Positions 28,271-37,209 of a stretch of 64,000 nt of DNA are shown one piece after another. The notes below the pieces were generated by a model. The model saw only the letters and a program-made list of their open reading frames with translations, had not been told where the DNA came from and searched no databases. Source of the stretch: Flaccisagitta enflata (lineage: Eukaryota > Chaetognatha > Sagittoidea > Aphragmophora); contig OZ231126.1 in the NCBI GenBank assembly GCA_965153355.1, positions 25,668,001 to 25,732,000 of the forward strand, written 5' to 3'. Position 1 is the stretch's first letter; each line of letters starts with the position of its first letter. The translations under genes were made by a program, and so were the position numbers.

Positions 28271-29466
28271 AGTAGTGACAAATTGGGCTCTATGCTTCAA
28301 TTCTGTTTGCTGACCGCTGTAATCTATTTGCTTGTTGTGTTTGGCTTTGACTCTGGTTTACTATGTTACAAGTTACTGTTGGTCATTCTGTTGTTGTTTC
28401 TTTAGCTGTGATTCTTGGTCAGTATCGTTGATTGTCAGTAGATTAGTAGGTCGAGTAGCTACTTTACTCGCATTTATAGCTAGATATTAGAGATGCTCCC
28501 TGTAATCTGCATATTCTCTGCCCTGTTGAACTGAGACAGCATTACTGAGTTACTGGTTACTGCAAAATAAATGATTGTTTAGTAATATGTGATTTCATTT
28601 GTGTTTTTTGATGACGATGCATTACTATATTACTGTGTTACTGTGAAATAAAGGATTATTTTGGTAAATGTATACTGTGTAATATTTACTACGCCTTAAT
28701 TAGGAAGGATACAGAGGAAATTATTTACATAGTTATTAGAATAGCCGTAAGAAGAAAGAAGAAGAAGGGAGTAAGAGAGAGAGAGAAAAGTTTTGATTTG
28801 AAACTCAAAATAACGATTACAAATTAGGCGATGAGGTTGGATTGAGAGAAGAAGAATAGTAGAGTAGAGTAGGTGTAAGGATTACATAAGGATGGCATTG
28901 GGAGGACGTGGGACACATGCGGCAATATGCAGTAAGCAGTAGTGTGTATTTTATGAATGGTTGTGTGGGATTTGGTTTATTTTGTTACGGAGAGTGCGGA
29001 AATGTGATTTTTTTTGGTAGTTTTTAGATTTTTGGGGTTGGTAGTATATTTTTAAGGGTATTTTTAAGAGTTTGAGGTTTGTGTGGGATTTTTTTGGTGG
29101 GAGAATGTTTTTTTTTTGGGTAATTTTGAAGTAGTGTATGGTGCATTTGAATGTTTTTTAGTAAGTTTTTATATGGATTTTGATAATAGTTGAGGTTACT
29201 GAAATTTTAAGAATTTTTGATTAAAAATTGTGAGATGGTTTGAAATGTTAAAGTAAATTGTTGGTGGAGTGTGTGAATTAAGAGTTGGTGTGGGGGTGGG
29301 TGTAATAGTGAAATATGTGGGAGAGAGGAGGGGAGGTTGTGGAGTGGGGGGGTGTGAAGTTGAGGGGGGGGGGGTTGAGAAGGGGAAGAGGAAGAGGAGA
29401 AAAAGGATAAGGAGGAAGAGAAAAAAAGGAAGAGGAGGATGAGGAAGAAGAAGATGAGGGGGGGGG

Positions 29467-29499
<33 letters not shown>

Positions 29500-29900
29500 A
29501 GGGGAAGAAGAGGAAGAGGAAGAGGAAGATAAGGAAAGGGGAAGAGGAAGAGGAGTGGGGGGGGGGGTTGAAAATAAGGAAGATGGGGAGGAGAAGGAAG
29601 AGAAAGAGAGAAAGGGGGGGAGGAAGAGAAAGAGAGAAAGAGGAGGAGGAAGAGGAAGAGAGAAAGAAGAGGGAGAGAGGAAGAGAAAGAGGGAAAGAAG
29701 AGGAGGAAGAGAGGGAGAGAAAGAGGGAAAGAAGAGAAGGAAGAGGGGGGGGGGAGAAGGAAGAGAAGTGGGGAAAAGGGGGAGAAGGAAGAGGAGAGAA
29801 AGAGGAGAAGGAAGAGAAGGAAGAGGAGGAAGAGAAGGAAGAGCAAAAAAATAAAGAAATGCTATAAAGGCAGATGCATTTTTGAAAATTGATCATAAGC
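28271..29900. other. 5' flank of the virus-like element; purine-rich tract
   Basis: 28,280-29,300 is T/G-rich and without a convincing gene. 29,380-29,860 is a GGAAGA-type purine tract whose Glu/Lys/Arg or Ser/Phe frames are artefacts. The left terminal inverted repeat of the element should lie in this interval, but I could not locate it by eye. Confidence 0.5.
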
Positions 29901-30936
29901 ATGGCTGGCAAGAAAGGCGAAATTTGCTCAGTGAAAACGCACCAATTTTTTCCTTCCAACTTTTGCTTGGTGTTTGGTCAAAGTTCATCGGGTTTGTAGT
30001 TGGTCACGAAAAAAATGATAGTTTAAAAAATAGATAATGAAGTAAAGTTAATAAGTTATATAATAGTGAAAGTTAAATTTTGATTTGATTTTAAAGTTGG
30101 AGTATTTTTGTGTGGTTTTTTGGGTATTTAATGGGATGTAGATATTATAGTAATTGACAAAAAAATGTTTTTGAGTAAATTTTAAATATTTTGCTTTGCG
30201 TGCTTCTGAAGAAATACTGGTTACTAAATACTGAAGTTTTTATTGTAAGGTGTTGGACATTTTTTTTGTGACCATATAGTTTAAAGGAAAGACAAGTTGG
30301 CTTACTAATTTGCTAATTGAACGTGAATACCATTTTAAACAACGGATAAAGAAATTGATATTTTTCTACAAGGAAAGCTGTAAAAGTATAGAAAAACTGA
30401 AAAATAACGTGGCCAAGGAGAAGGGGTTGGAGACGATTTTCACAAAGAAGTTTCCCGAAAATTTTTTGGATTTTTGTAAACTGGAGCAAGATTCCAGTGT
30501 GATTGTGATCGACGATTTTTTTTGGGACGCTACTACTGATGAAACTGTGCGATCTGCGTTGATATCTCTAGCGAGCATATGGAATCATCATAAAGGCGCA
30601 ACAACGTTTCTCTGCTTACATTCGTACGACATATTTTTGAAAGCATCTAAATTGAATGTAATTCTCATGAACTCTTCTCATCTTATTTTCTTTAAGACTG
30701 CACACGACGCTCGCGCCGCTAAACGACTTATGGGACATTACATGCTGAATTTGAAAGGTGGACAGACCCTCTTTGACGTTTATAAGCGGCAAGTTTTGGA
30801 AAAAAATTTTTCTTACATCGTGGTTGCTCTTTCGCCGTTGAGTACGAAGCCATCGGTTTGGTCCCAAGTGTTGCTTGCAGAGGAGTGTCCGATGCTTTGT
30901 TTTAACGAATCGTCGTCGGATAGCGACGGGGAGTGA
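29901..30936 (+). CDS. FtsK/HerA-type genome-packaging ATPase, two exons
   Basis: Predicted to pump element DNA into capsids, as A32-like ATPases do in adenovirus-related elements. Exon 1 is 29901-29991 from an ATG and exon 2 is 30287-30936. The GT-AG intron (29992-30286) interrupts a glycine codon. In the spliced reading the P-loop GxxxxGKT falls at residues 26-33, with its GKT completed by exon 2. Walker B is a hydrophobic run followed by Asp-Asp (residues 106-107; bases near 30496-30516). The spliced product is 246 aa, normal for Maverick ATPases. Without exon 1 the protein would lack its nucleotide-binding Gly. The C-terminus is acidic. The next gene starts three bases after the stop. Alternative acceptors upstream of 30286 give a stop or the wrong frame. 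The intron is inferred from frame and motif logic, not from transcripts. Confidence 0.8.
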
Positions 30937-30939
30937 CCG

Positions 30940-31269
30940 ATGGCCTGCCGGTCAAAGAAAAGATTAAAAAAGTTAGTAACTGTGTGCGTAGAGGACAAAT
31001 TATTTGACAAAAAATTGAAAAACAGCGTGTTTGAGTGCATTGTGGAAATTGTTAAAAATGCGTCAAAAAAGCGGCTTTCAAAGTGTTTCAGTTCAAAAAC
31101 AAAAAAAATGATGAGACGGAATAAAGACATTTTGTCGTATTTGAAAAATAAAAAAATTTCGATGAAAAGGAGAAAAAAACGGTTTTTGAAGTGTGATAAG
31201 AATGAGCAAGATTTGTTTGAATCCTACATAATCGCCGATTTTATGAAAAATTGTCTCAACCATGAGTGA
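30940..31269 (+). CDS. Small basic protein (109 aa), Maverick accessory type
   Basis: A 109-residue protein dominated by Lys/Arg, with one amphipathic stretch (about residues 27-41) and a run of basic helices ending in a short polar tail. The order 'Cys/Ile-rich helix, then RRxKxIL, then RRKKR' resembles the short basic protein often found beside the ATPase and integrase in animal Mavericks. That resemblance is from memory and not tested. It starts three bases after the ATPase stop and overlaps the next gene by eight bases, consistent with one transcription unit. A DNA-binding or virion-core role is an inference from charge only. Confidence 0.6.
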   Translation: MACRSKKRLKKLVTVCVEDKLFDKKLKNSVFECIVEIVKNASKKRLSKCFSSKTKKMMRRNKDILSYLKNKKISMKRRKKRFLKCDKNEQDLFESYIIADFMKNCLNHE

Positions 31270-32326
31270 AAAACAAACGCCTTATCTTAAAACGCCGCAT
31301 GTGCTTAAAATTTTAAACAACGAATCCGTTTCTTGTGAAGAAAAACTTACGAATATTAAGAATTTGATTGACGGAAACAAGTTGACAATTGCGCCGTCTG
31401 GAGCGGAACTGCCGAGTGGTGCACAAAACACGGTGACTAGTTCGGCGCCGGTGATGACTCCAACTCAATCTGCAATTGAGAAAATTGAGGATGAGATAAA
31501 GGGAGGTAAAGAAAAACAATATGCATTGAGTCTGTTAAATGAAATAGACCGCAGTGACTACATCAGTTTTAACCCGGAGACCTTGGAAATAATTGTGGAT
31601 GGTGAAACCATAAAATTTTCCAACGTGAAAAACTTAGTACAGTATTGTATAAGCGCAGCTCCGTCGCAGATGCCATTAGCAATCGCAATTTTCATACAAT
31701 GTATGATTAGGATTAAAGTACCACATGAACTTTTGCGGCATGGTGATGCTCAGGCTCTCCGTGAATCCCTTATAAAGATAGATGAATTGAAGGGTAAAGG
31801 TTCGGCAAGTGAAGAAGTTGCACCACATGTTGTTGGTGATTCGGCATCAAGTGAAGTGGTGACGCCAGAGGGAAGTTCTGGTGAGAGAAGTGAATCAAGT
31901 GACCGTGGCAAAAAAAGGGCGTTGGAGGAGGATGAGAATGCAATTGACGAATCTGTGACACTAAACCCCGCGAAAAAATTGTATGGTTTGGAAAAGCCAT
32001 CTTTAGATAAGATTAGGACTAATCCAAAATTACGCGATGCCATTTCTGAAAAGTGGCATGATGTGATGACCAAGGCCACTCCCACGTCAAGGTCAAGGAA
32101 GCGAAAGGCGTCATTGGCGTTTCCAAAATCTGCGGAAGAAGAGGAAGATGAATGGTATGACGCCAAAAAGCCGGCCATCCCCACGTCGAAGTCGAGGAAG
32201 CGAAAGGCAGCGTTGGCATTTCCTGATTCTGTAGAGGAAGAAAGTGATAAATGGTATGATGCCAATAGGACGGCCAACCCCTCGTCGAGATCAAAGAAGC
32301 GGCAAGTGACACTTGATGTGCAGTGA
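31262..32326 (+). CDS. 354-aa protein with C-terminal basic repeats
   Basis: Function not recognised. Residues 1-60 form a short helical region followed by a Pro/Ser/Thr linker. Residues ~75-170 look globular. The rest is charged and Ser/Glu-rich. The last ~85 residues hold three tandem, progressively degraded units, each with a basic SRSRKRK-like cluster followed by hydrophobic and acidic residues ending in a W-Y-D-type motif in the first two. The basic clusters could be nuclear-localisation or nucleic-acid-binding signals. The ATG at 31262 overlaps the previous gene by eight bases, and the integrase follows at once, so it is likely co-transcribed. Maverick elements usually carry an unassigned protein next to the integrase, and this may be the local equivalent. 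Confidence 0.65.
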   Translation: MSEKQTPYLKTPHVLKILNNESVSCEEKLTNIKNLIDGNKLTIAPSGAELPSGAQNTVTSSAPVMTPTQSAIEKIEDEIKGGKEKQYALSLLNEIDRSDYISFNPETLEIIVDGETIKFSNVKNLVQYCISAAPSQMPLAIAIFIQCMIRIKVPHELLRHGDAQALRESLIKIDELKGKGSASEEVAPHVVGDSASSEVVTPEGSSGERSESSDRGKKRALEEDENAIDESVTLNPAKKLYGLEKPSLDKIRTNPKLRDAISEKWHDVMTKATPTSRSRKRKASLAFPKSAEEEEDEWYDAKKPAIPTSKSRKRKAALAFPDSVEEESDKWYDANRTANPSSRSKKRQVTLDVQ

Positions 32327-32362
32327 TACGTTTTCTGTGAAGAGAAGTTAAAGTTGTGGAAG

Positions 32363-33535
32363 ATGCGAATTGAATCAAGGGAGGTTTTAAAAAGGGCGAT
32401 AAGCGGAAAGGGCTCGCCGTTATTCCTGTCCAAAAATGCAAATGACATTAGAGGATATTTGAAACGAAAAGGATTTGACATTGAAATCGGTGAAATAAAG
32501 GAATATTTGGCCGAGCAGAAAAGCGGCAGCGTGATTATAAAAAATAATAGTGAGAAATTGATAAGTGAGGTTTCTCGTCCATACATCCTCCCCCCATCAT
32601 TCTTTGAGTGGATAAATGTCGACTTGTGTGTTCTAAGTAGAAATCATGGCTACGGAAGGGGGAGCACGCGGTACATTATGGTTATTGTATGTGGATTGAG
32701 TCTTTTTACGTATTTTTCTGCTTGCCATGGAAAGGACAGCAATTCAATCATACGATGCTTCAAAAATGTGTTTGACCGAAGCAAGTACCTGCCAGAGAGA
32801 GCAAAGAAGCTGTTTAGCGATAAAGGTACGGAATGGACGGCAGGTGCAGTAAAAGACTTCCTACTTTCGAATGGAATAAGGTGTTATGCCCTGGAACCCA
32901 AAAGGTTGGAGAGAAAGGGAAGAGGTAATGTTTTTTGTGAGAATTCTATAAGATTGATGAGAGCGTACCTCCAGAGATATCAATTAGACGTGGGTAATGA
33001 TGTGTCATTTGCAAAAAAGTTGATTGAAATCGAAAAAGCCGTGAATTCAAAGGCCAGGTCAAGTTTGGGAGGAATATCGAGTGAGACTGCATTGACATAC
33101 GACCCAGTTCATATAAGAAACATCAAGGCCGGCAATAGATTTCGAAGGCGGAAATCTTTGAGAAAATACGTGGATAAACCAAAAAAACTTTCTCTATTTT
33201 CCATTGTAAAGGTCCGTCGGTATGGAAAGAAGGAGATTTTTGAGAAAGAATCTTACGGGACACTGTCAAGGAATTACTATTGTGTTATTGATGTTGTAAA
33301 TTATGGCATGGTTTATTATCATTTGCTCGGTTCGGTGTTTGATTTATCCCCTGTTAGTGATTCTAAATTTAGTTACGCGGAATTGCAGTTTTACGAGGAA
33401 TTATCTATTGCCAAAGCAAGATATCTGAATGTGTTACACAGTTCCGAGGTCGTTAGTCGTGACAATGTGTATATATATTTGAAGCCTGATTATTGTAAAG
33501 AAACGTTTTATGCTACTAAAAATGCTTTGGGGTGA
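32363..33535 (+). CDS. Retroviral-type DDE integrase of a Maverick/Polinton
   Basis: Catalyses insertion of the element's linear DNA into host chromosomes. 390 aa from ATG 32363; the upstream TTG in the same frame is not needed. An N-terminal helical domain ends in an EYLAEQ-type segment. An RNase H-like core follows: first Asp in the NVDLC context at residue 87, second Asp in SDKG at 153, and Glu in CENS at 193. The Asp-Glu gap is about 39 residues, near the classical D,D-35-E spacing. After residue ~250 a basic linker (RRRKSLRKY) leads to an SH3-like beta-rich C-terminal part (KVRRYGKKEI, then YYCVIDV). All three catalytic acids are present and there is no frameshift, so the gene looks intact. 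A classical HHCC zinc-binding N-terminus is not evident. Confidence 0.9.
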   Translation: MRIESREVLKRAISGKGSPLFLSKNANDIRGYLKRKGFDIEIGEIKEYLAEQKSGSVIIKNNSEKLISEVSRPYILPPSFFEWINVDLCVLSRNHGYGRGSTRYIMVIVCGLSLFTYFSACHGKDSNSIIRCFKNVFDRSKYLPERAKKLFSDKGTEWTAGAVKDFLLSNGIRCYALEPKRLERKGRGNVFCENSIRLMRAYLQRYQLDVGNDVSFAKKLIEIEKAVNSKARSSLGGISSETALTYDPVHIRNIKAGNRFRRRKSLRKYVDKPKKLSLFSIVKVRRYGKKEIFEKESYGTLSRNYYCVIDVVNYGMVYYHLLGSVFDLSPVSDSKFSYAELQFYEELSIAKARYLNVLHSSEVVSRDNVYIYLKPDYCKETFYATKNALG

Positions 33536-33643
33536 TGTTGATTACGATTTGTAAATAAGTGTTTTAATTTGTGTATTAGGTAATTGGAAAACTTGAAAGA
33601 GCGTGAAAAGTGTATAGACTTGTGTAAATCTGCATCAACGGAT

Positions 33644-34150
33644 ATGTCACCTGTGTTTAACGCGACTTGGGCCAATTTTGGTGCACCAAGTGGGATTGGA
33701 GGTGAAGTTGGGAATTTGACGGGAAGTGACGTCGATGATTTGGTGTGGAGTGGTGACGGAAGTTGGAACGTTACCCAAATGAACAGTAGTATCGGCGGTG
33801 ACATTGATTTGAGAGGCGGTGGAGACGGATATTGGTGGGAAGAGAAGGGAGAAGGCGACGACTTTCCTGTGGTGAAATTTGGACCGGATTTGACTTTTCT
33901 CGAACCGCTAGGAGTGTACATCAACTTGGCGTTGCTGGTTGTTGCGATTGTGCTGACGATTGGAGTTGTGTGTAGGTGTGTGGCGGGGAAGGTACGAGTC
34001 ACATTGGATAGGCGCCGTGGGGCGGAGATTGCGCTGCAGTTGGGATCGACGGGCGACGTAGTTGAACGCGTCGTGGTGACTGAAGCAGTTGGCCGACGGG
34101 AGAATGGCGTTGGAGACCGTCCAGGAAATCCACGTGGATTCGCGATCTAG
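33644..34150 (+). CDS. Single-pass membrane protein (168 aa)
   Basis: Function unknown. The open frame extends upstream to 33584 through a TTG, but the first ATG is 33644. Residues 1-85 are Gly/Asp/Ser-rich with several potential N-glycosylation sequons (NAT, NLT, NVT, NSS) and no cleavable signal peptide. Residues ~90-112 are a strongly hydrophobic transmembrane segment (LALLVVAIVLTIGVV) followed by Cys-Arg-Cys and a basic stretch, which predicts N-out/C-in topology. The end overlaps the next gene by 47 bases in another frame. It sits between the integrase and the putative minor capsid gene. It could be a virion-associated membrane protein, but that is inference. A candidate splice acceptor ends at about 33,579. 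Confidence 0.6.
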   Translation: MSPVFNATWANFGAPSGIGGEVGNLTGSDVDDLVWSGDGSWNVTQMNSSIGGDIDLRGGGDGYWWEEKGEGDDFPVVKFGPDLTFLEPLGVYINLALLVVAIVLTIGVVCRCVAGKVRVTLDRRRGAEIALQLGSTGDVVERVVVTEAVGRRENGVGDRPGNPRGFAI

Positions 34151-34961
34151 GGGATGTTATCAGAAACAGACAAGTAGTTTTCATATGAATTTACCTGGAA
34201 TAAACCTTCCCAAAGGTCGCGACCTTTTTGTGAATGTAAGTGATTTTACACTGCCCATTATTGAAAAGAATCTTTCATTTGTGATGTATTATGGTTTAGA
34301 CACTTTGAATATTGAAGAAGACGCTGTAAAGGAATATAATTTTGTATTTAGTAGCTTAAATCAATTTGCCACACAATTGCACTGTGCTGTTGTTAATGAT
34401 TTTATATATAAAAGCAAGTGTGTGGAAAAGGAGGGTGATTTAGTAGGTGGTGGGAGGAAAGATGATGTCGACAGCGTGTTTTATGTAAGATTTATGGATG
34501 GAATGTTCCAAATGCAGTTGGACGAAAATTGTGTGCTTTTTGCCTCGGATAATTTGTTTCAGTTTATGGCCTTTTATGATGAGGTTTATGATGCCAAGAA
34601 TGGGAGTAATAAGGAAAAAGTTTTGGCACCCGCTGGAAATACTGATTTCATGAAGGTATGTAAACGTTTAACATTTGGTGCACCAAAGAATTTTTTTAGT
34701 GATAGTGATAGGGTGTGCCATTTGGTAATTGACAACTGTTTGAGCCCCGTTGCATGTTTTGACGGTGGCAGATACAACGTGATATGTAGTTATGATTTGG
34801 AAAAGATGAAAATGGTATCGAATTATAGAAAATTTTTTTCTGATGGTTTAAGAAATATTAGTTTTTCTGTGTTGGATAATAATTTTAAGCCATTCGACTT
34901 TGGTTGTTGTTTGAAAAATCAATCGTTGCGTTTTGTATTAAATGTTGTTGCAAAAATTTAA
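34104..34961 (+). CDS. Probable minor capsid (penton-type) protein
   Basis: 285 aa from ATG 34104; an in-frame TTG lies 15 bases earlier. The N-terminus has the pattern 'F-x-M-x-L-P-x-I-x-L-P-K... V-x-V-S-x-F-T-L-P', and the C-terminus ends in alternating strands (ISFSVLDNN, PFDFG, LRFVLNVV). Both ends match my recollection of the single-jelly-roll minor capsid protein of Mavericks, in which a strand-rich protein closes with a 'D..G.. F.FG.. L.F.L' ending. The middle is hydrophilic. It would form the fivefold vertices of the capsid. Its position downstream of the integrase and upstream of core-like genes supports a structural role. It overlaps the membrane-protein gene. A structure prediction would settle the call. 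Confidence 0.5.
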   Translation: MALETVQEIHVDSRSRGCYQKQTSSFHMNLPGINLPKGRDLFVNVSDFTLPIIEKNLSFVMYYGLDTLNIEEDAVKEYNFVFSSLNQFATQLHCAVVNDFIYKSKCVEKEGDLVGGGRKDDVDSVFYVRFMDGMFQMQLDENCVLFASDNLFQFMAFYDEVYDAKNGSNKEKVLAPAGNTDFMKVCKRLTFGAPKNFFSDSDRVCHLVIDNCLSPVACFDGGRYNVICSYDLEKMKMVSNYRKFFSDGLRNISFSVLDNNFKPFDFGCCLKNQSLRFVLNVVAKI

Positions 34962-34967
34962 TTACAG

Positions 34968-35429
34968 ATGGCCATTAGTAGTGAAGCGTTGATGGCAATT
35001 GCCGCTAGGATGCGTGGAAATTGTCAAAATTCTGTTGCGTCAACTACAAGGGAGAACAGTGCTGCGCTGGAGACATTTAAGGATGATTTGAAAACTGTAG
35101 AAAAGAATAAAAAAAAGGAAGAGAAGGAAGAGAAGAAGAAAAAGGCACCCACTGCGACAAAGAAGGCTGATGGGAAAAAGGGGGAAAAAAAGGAACCTGC
35201 GAAAAAAAAGAATGAAAGAAAGACTACTCCCAAGGAAAGTAAAAAGTTGAGTGAAAAAAAGGGGAAGAAGAGAAAAAAATTGAAAACTGCAAAAACTGCA
35301 AAAAAATCGCGAAAACATATGCCATTGGATGAATCTACCAGTAGCAGCAGCGACTCGTCAAGTGATGAATCGTCATCGTCTAGCTCGAGCAGTGACAGTG
35401 AGACGGATGAATCGAGCGAATCTGACTAA
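34968..35429 (+). CDS. Lys-rich and Ser-rich core-like protein (153 aa)
   Basis: The ATG at 34968 directly follows a good splice acceptor (TTTAATTACAG), six bases after the previous stop. Residues 1-40 are ordinary and potentially helical. Residues ~45-125 are over 40 percent Lys with Glu, Ala and Thr. The final 30 residues are almost entirely Ser with Asp/Glu. This bipartite basic/acidic composition is like DNA-condensing core proteins or nucleolar shuttling proteins. No catalytic motif is present. Because it lies in the structural block of the element, a role in packing the genome in the particle is plausible. Low-complexity composition alone cannot prove this. Confidence 0.55.
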   Translation: MAISSEALMAIAARMRGNCQNSVASTTRENSAALETFKDDLKTVEKNKKKEEKEEKKKKAPTATKKADGKKGEKKEPAKKKNERKTTPKESKKLSEKKGKKRKKLKTAKTAKKSRKHMPLDESTSSSSDSSSDESSSSSSSSDSETDESSESD

Positions 35430-35537
35430 TGTGTATTATTGTGTACTGTGGTTATTGCACGTGCCTATTGTATAGATGATTGATATTTGTTAAATATGCA
35501 AATTATTTTACAGATTAAGATACAGTGAGAAAACAAA

Positions 35538-37055
35538 ATGCCTGGAAGAAAAGTGATCCACGTTCACGTTCGTGAATGTAGTTCCGATAAATGGTTCTGC
35601 AAAGCGTTGGAATGGTTGTCACGTGGATTGTGGCCCAGATTGGGACAAATCGATGCGGGGCTTAGGCGGGCGAAAAAATTTGTAAACAAATGTTCAAACG
35701 ATAAAATTCAAAGTTTGAATCTCGTTTGTGTGCCATTGAAAAAGAAGTCAATCACACCTCCAAGAATCGGCGTGTCGAAAACCGGTCAGATGGAGTGGAA
35801 GTACCCAGTAAACACCGAATCGGACGACCACGAGAACCAGTTGGCGCCCAGTTTGAACGTGGAATTAACGAGTGTCAGCGACGGCTTCGAGGCGGCGACG
35901 GACGCCCCCTCCACGATGCAGGCGTACGTGAAGGGAGCGGTGGAGGTGGGTAAGAAGTTGCACGATGAGATTGCGGGAGTGGTGAAGAGGAAGCGAGAGA
36001 TTGACATGGAGTGGAAGATGAAGATGGCAAAGTTGACGGTGAGGGAAGATGTCTATGGCGAATCCCGGCATATGGACTGGCACAGAGCGAGAATCAACGA
36101 GGAATACCACGATAAGGTGGAGGAGTGGAAGGAGGCGAAGAGAATTTGCCAGAGACATTACGAATGTTGGAGGGTGCAAGGGCAGATGGGCACACACAGT
36201 GGTATGGGCATTGCCTGTAGCTGCTCGAGGGACACTGTTGATGGGGGAAGCGACACTTCGAGCGATGAAGACGACGATGACAACGACGATAGTGATGACG
36301 ACGATAACGATGGTGGTAACAGCGGCGGCGGTGATAACGATAACGGCGACGATGTTGGAGATAACAGCAATAACGGGGAGAGTGATGGAGCTGGAAATCG
36401 CAACGGCGGCAACGGTGGTGACAACGACGGCGGTGACAGCGATGGTGGTGACAACGGCGGTGGTGACAGCAATGGTGGTGACAACGGCGGTGGTGACAGC
36501 AATGGTGGTGACAACGGCGGTGGTGACAGCGATGGTGGTGACAACGGCGGTGGTGACAGCAATGGTGGTGACAACGGCGGTGGTGACAGCAATGGTGGTG
36601 ACAACGGCGGCGATGACAACGACGGTGGTGACAAAGATGGCGGCAACAACGATGGTGGTGACAAAGACGGCGGCAACAACGATGGTGGTGGCAACGAAGT
36701 TGGAGATGGGGGTGACGGTGGAAAGGTAGGCGATGTGATTGTAAAGGTGGAGGTTCCGAGCGACGATGAGGGTGAATGCTGCGTAACAGAACTTTGCCCG
36801 AGGCGTATGAACAATATTTGGAAGTATCACGAGGAACGCGGGATTAGGCCGGGTGTAAACTGCAAATGCAGCACCTGCGTTATGATTGATTGGGTGAAGC
36901 CAAATAGCGACCAGGCAGGCGAAAAGGGCGAAAACGACGACGAAGATGTGAAGGTTTTCTCTGGTGGTGAGGATTGTGAATGCGGATGTGGCGAAACGAG
37001 TTCCTCTTGTGATGACGACGAAGACGGCAGCGAACCTGACATAATTTGGATGTGA
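35538..37055 (+). CDS. 505-aa protein with Asp/Gly/Asn repeats and Cys-rich tail
   Basis: Function not recognised. Residues 1-230 are non-repetitive: a Trp-containing N-terminus (SDKWFCKALEWLSRGLWPR), then a charged, coiled-coil-like stretch around residues 145-215. Residues ~235-390 are an acidic low-complexity tract encoded by a 30 bp tandem repeat (GGDSNGGDNG units, 36,420-36,690). The tail has Cys motifs: C-x-C-x2-C at residues 442-447 and a CECGCG cluster near the end, with acidic runs between. A splice acceptor lies about 20 bases before the ATG. The Cys motif is shared with the major capsid protein and the next gene, suggesting a common metal-binding or disulfide-linked function. The repeat keeps several other frames open, and these are shadows. 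Confidence 0.6.
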   Translation: MPGRKVIHVHVRECSSDKWFCKALEWLSRGLWPRLGQIDAGLRRAKKFVNKCSNDKIQSLNLVCVPLKKKSITPPRIGVSKTGQMEWKYPVNTESDDHENQLAPSLNVELTSVSDGFEAATDAPSTMQAYVKGAVEVGKKLHDEIAGVVKRKREIDMEWKMKMAKLTVREDVYGESRHMDWHRARINEEYHDKVEEWKEAKRICQRHYECWRVQGQMGTHSGMGIACSCSRDTVDGGSDTSSDEDDDDNDDSDDDDNDGGNSGGGDNDNGDDVGDNSNNGESDGAGNRNGGNGGDNDGGDSDGGDNGGGDSNGGDNGGGDSNGGDNGGGDSDGGDNGGGDSNGGDNGGGDSNGGDNGGDDNDGGDKDGGNNDGGDKDGGNNDGGGNEVGDGGDGGKVGDVIVKVEVPSDDEGECCVTELCPRRMNNIWKYHEERGIRPGVNCKCSTCVMIDWVKPNSDQAGEKGENDDEDVKVFSGGEDCECGCGETSSSCDDDEDGSEPDIIWM

Positions 37056-37209
37056 GACAATGAATAGAAGTGCCGTGGAGTATTTTTTTGTGTTTATGCA
37101 GTGTAAATTGATTACAATAATACAATGAATATGCAATATTTTAACCTATGTTTGTTAGATTGATAATTGTTGAATTGATTTGCAGATATCATTTAGTTGG
37201 AAAAATAAC

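Noticed and set aside
29196-29959. Ser/Phe/Leu-rich minus-strand frames up to 250 aa
   Set aside because: Reverse complement of a GGAAGA purine tract. The end overlaps exon 1 of the ATPase on the other strand.
31750-32586. 278-aa minus-strand frame opposite the gene before the integrase
   Set aside because: It spans the end of one plausible gene and the start of the integrase in antisense, with composition mirroring the basic repeats. Treated as a shadow.
35865-37136. 423-aa minus-strand and 226-aa plus-strand frames across the 505-aa gene
   Set aside because: Shadow frames kept open by the 30 bp coding repeat. The 505-aa frame has the non-repetitive N-terminus and Cys tail.
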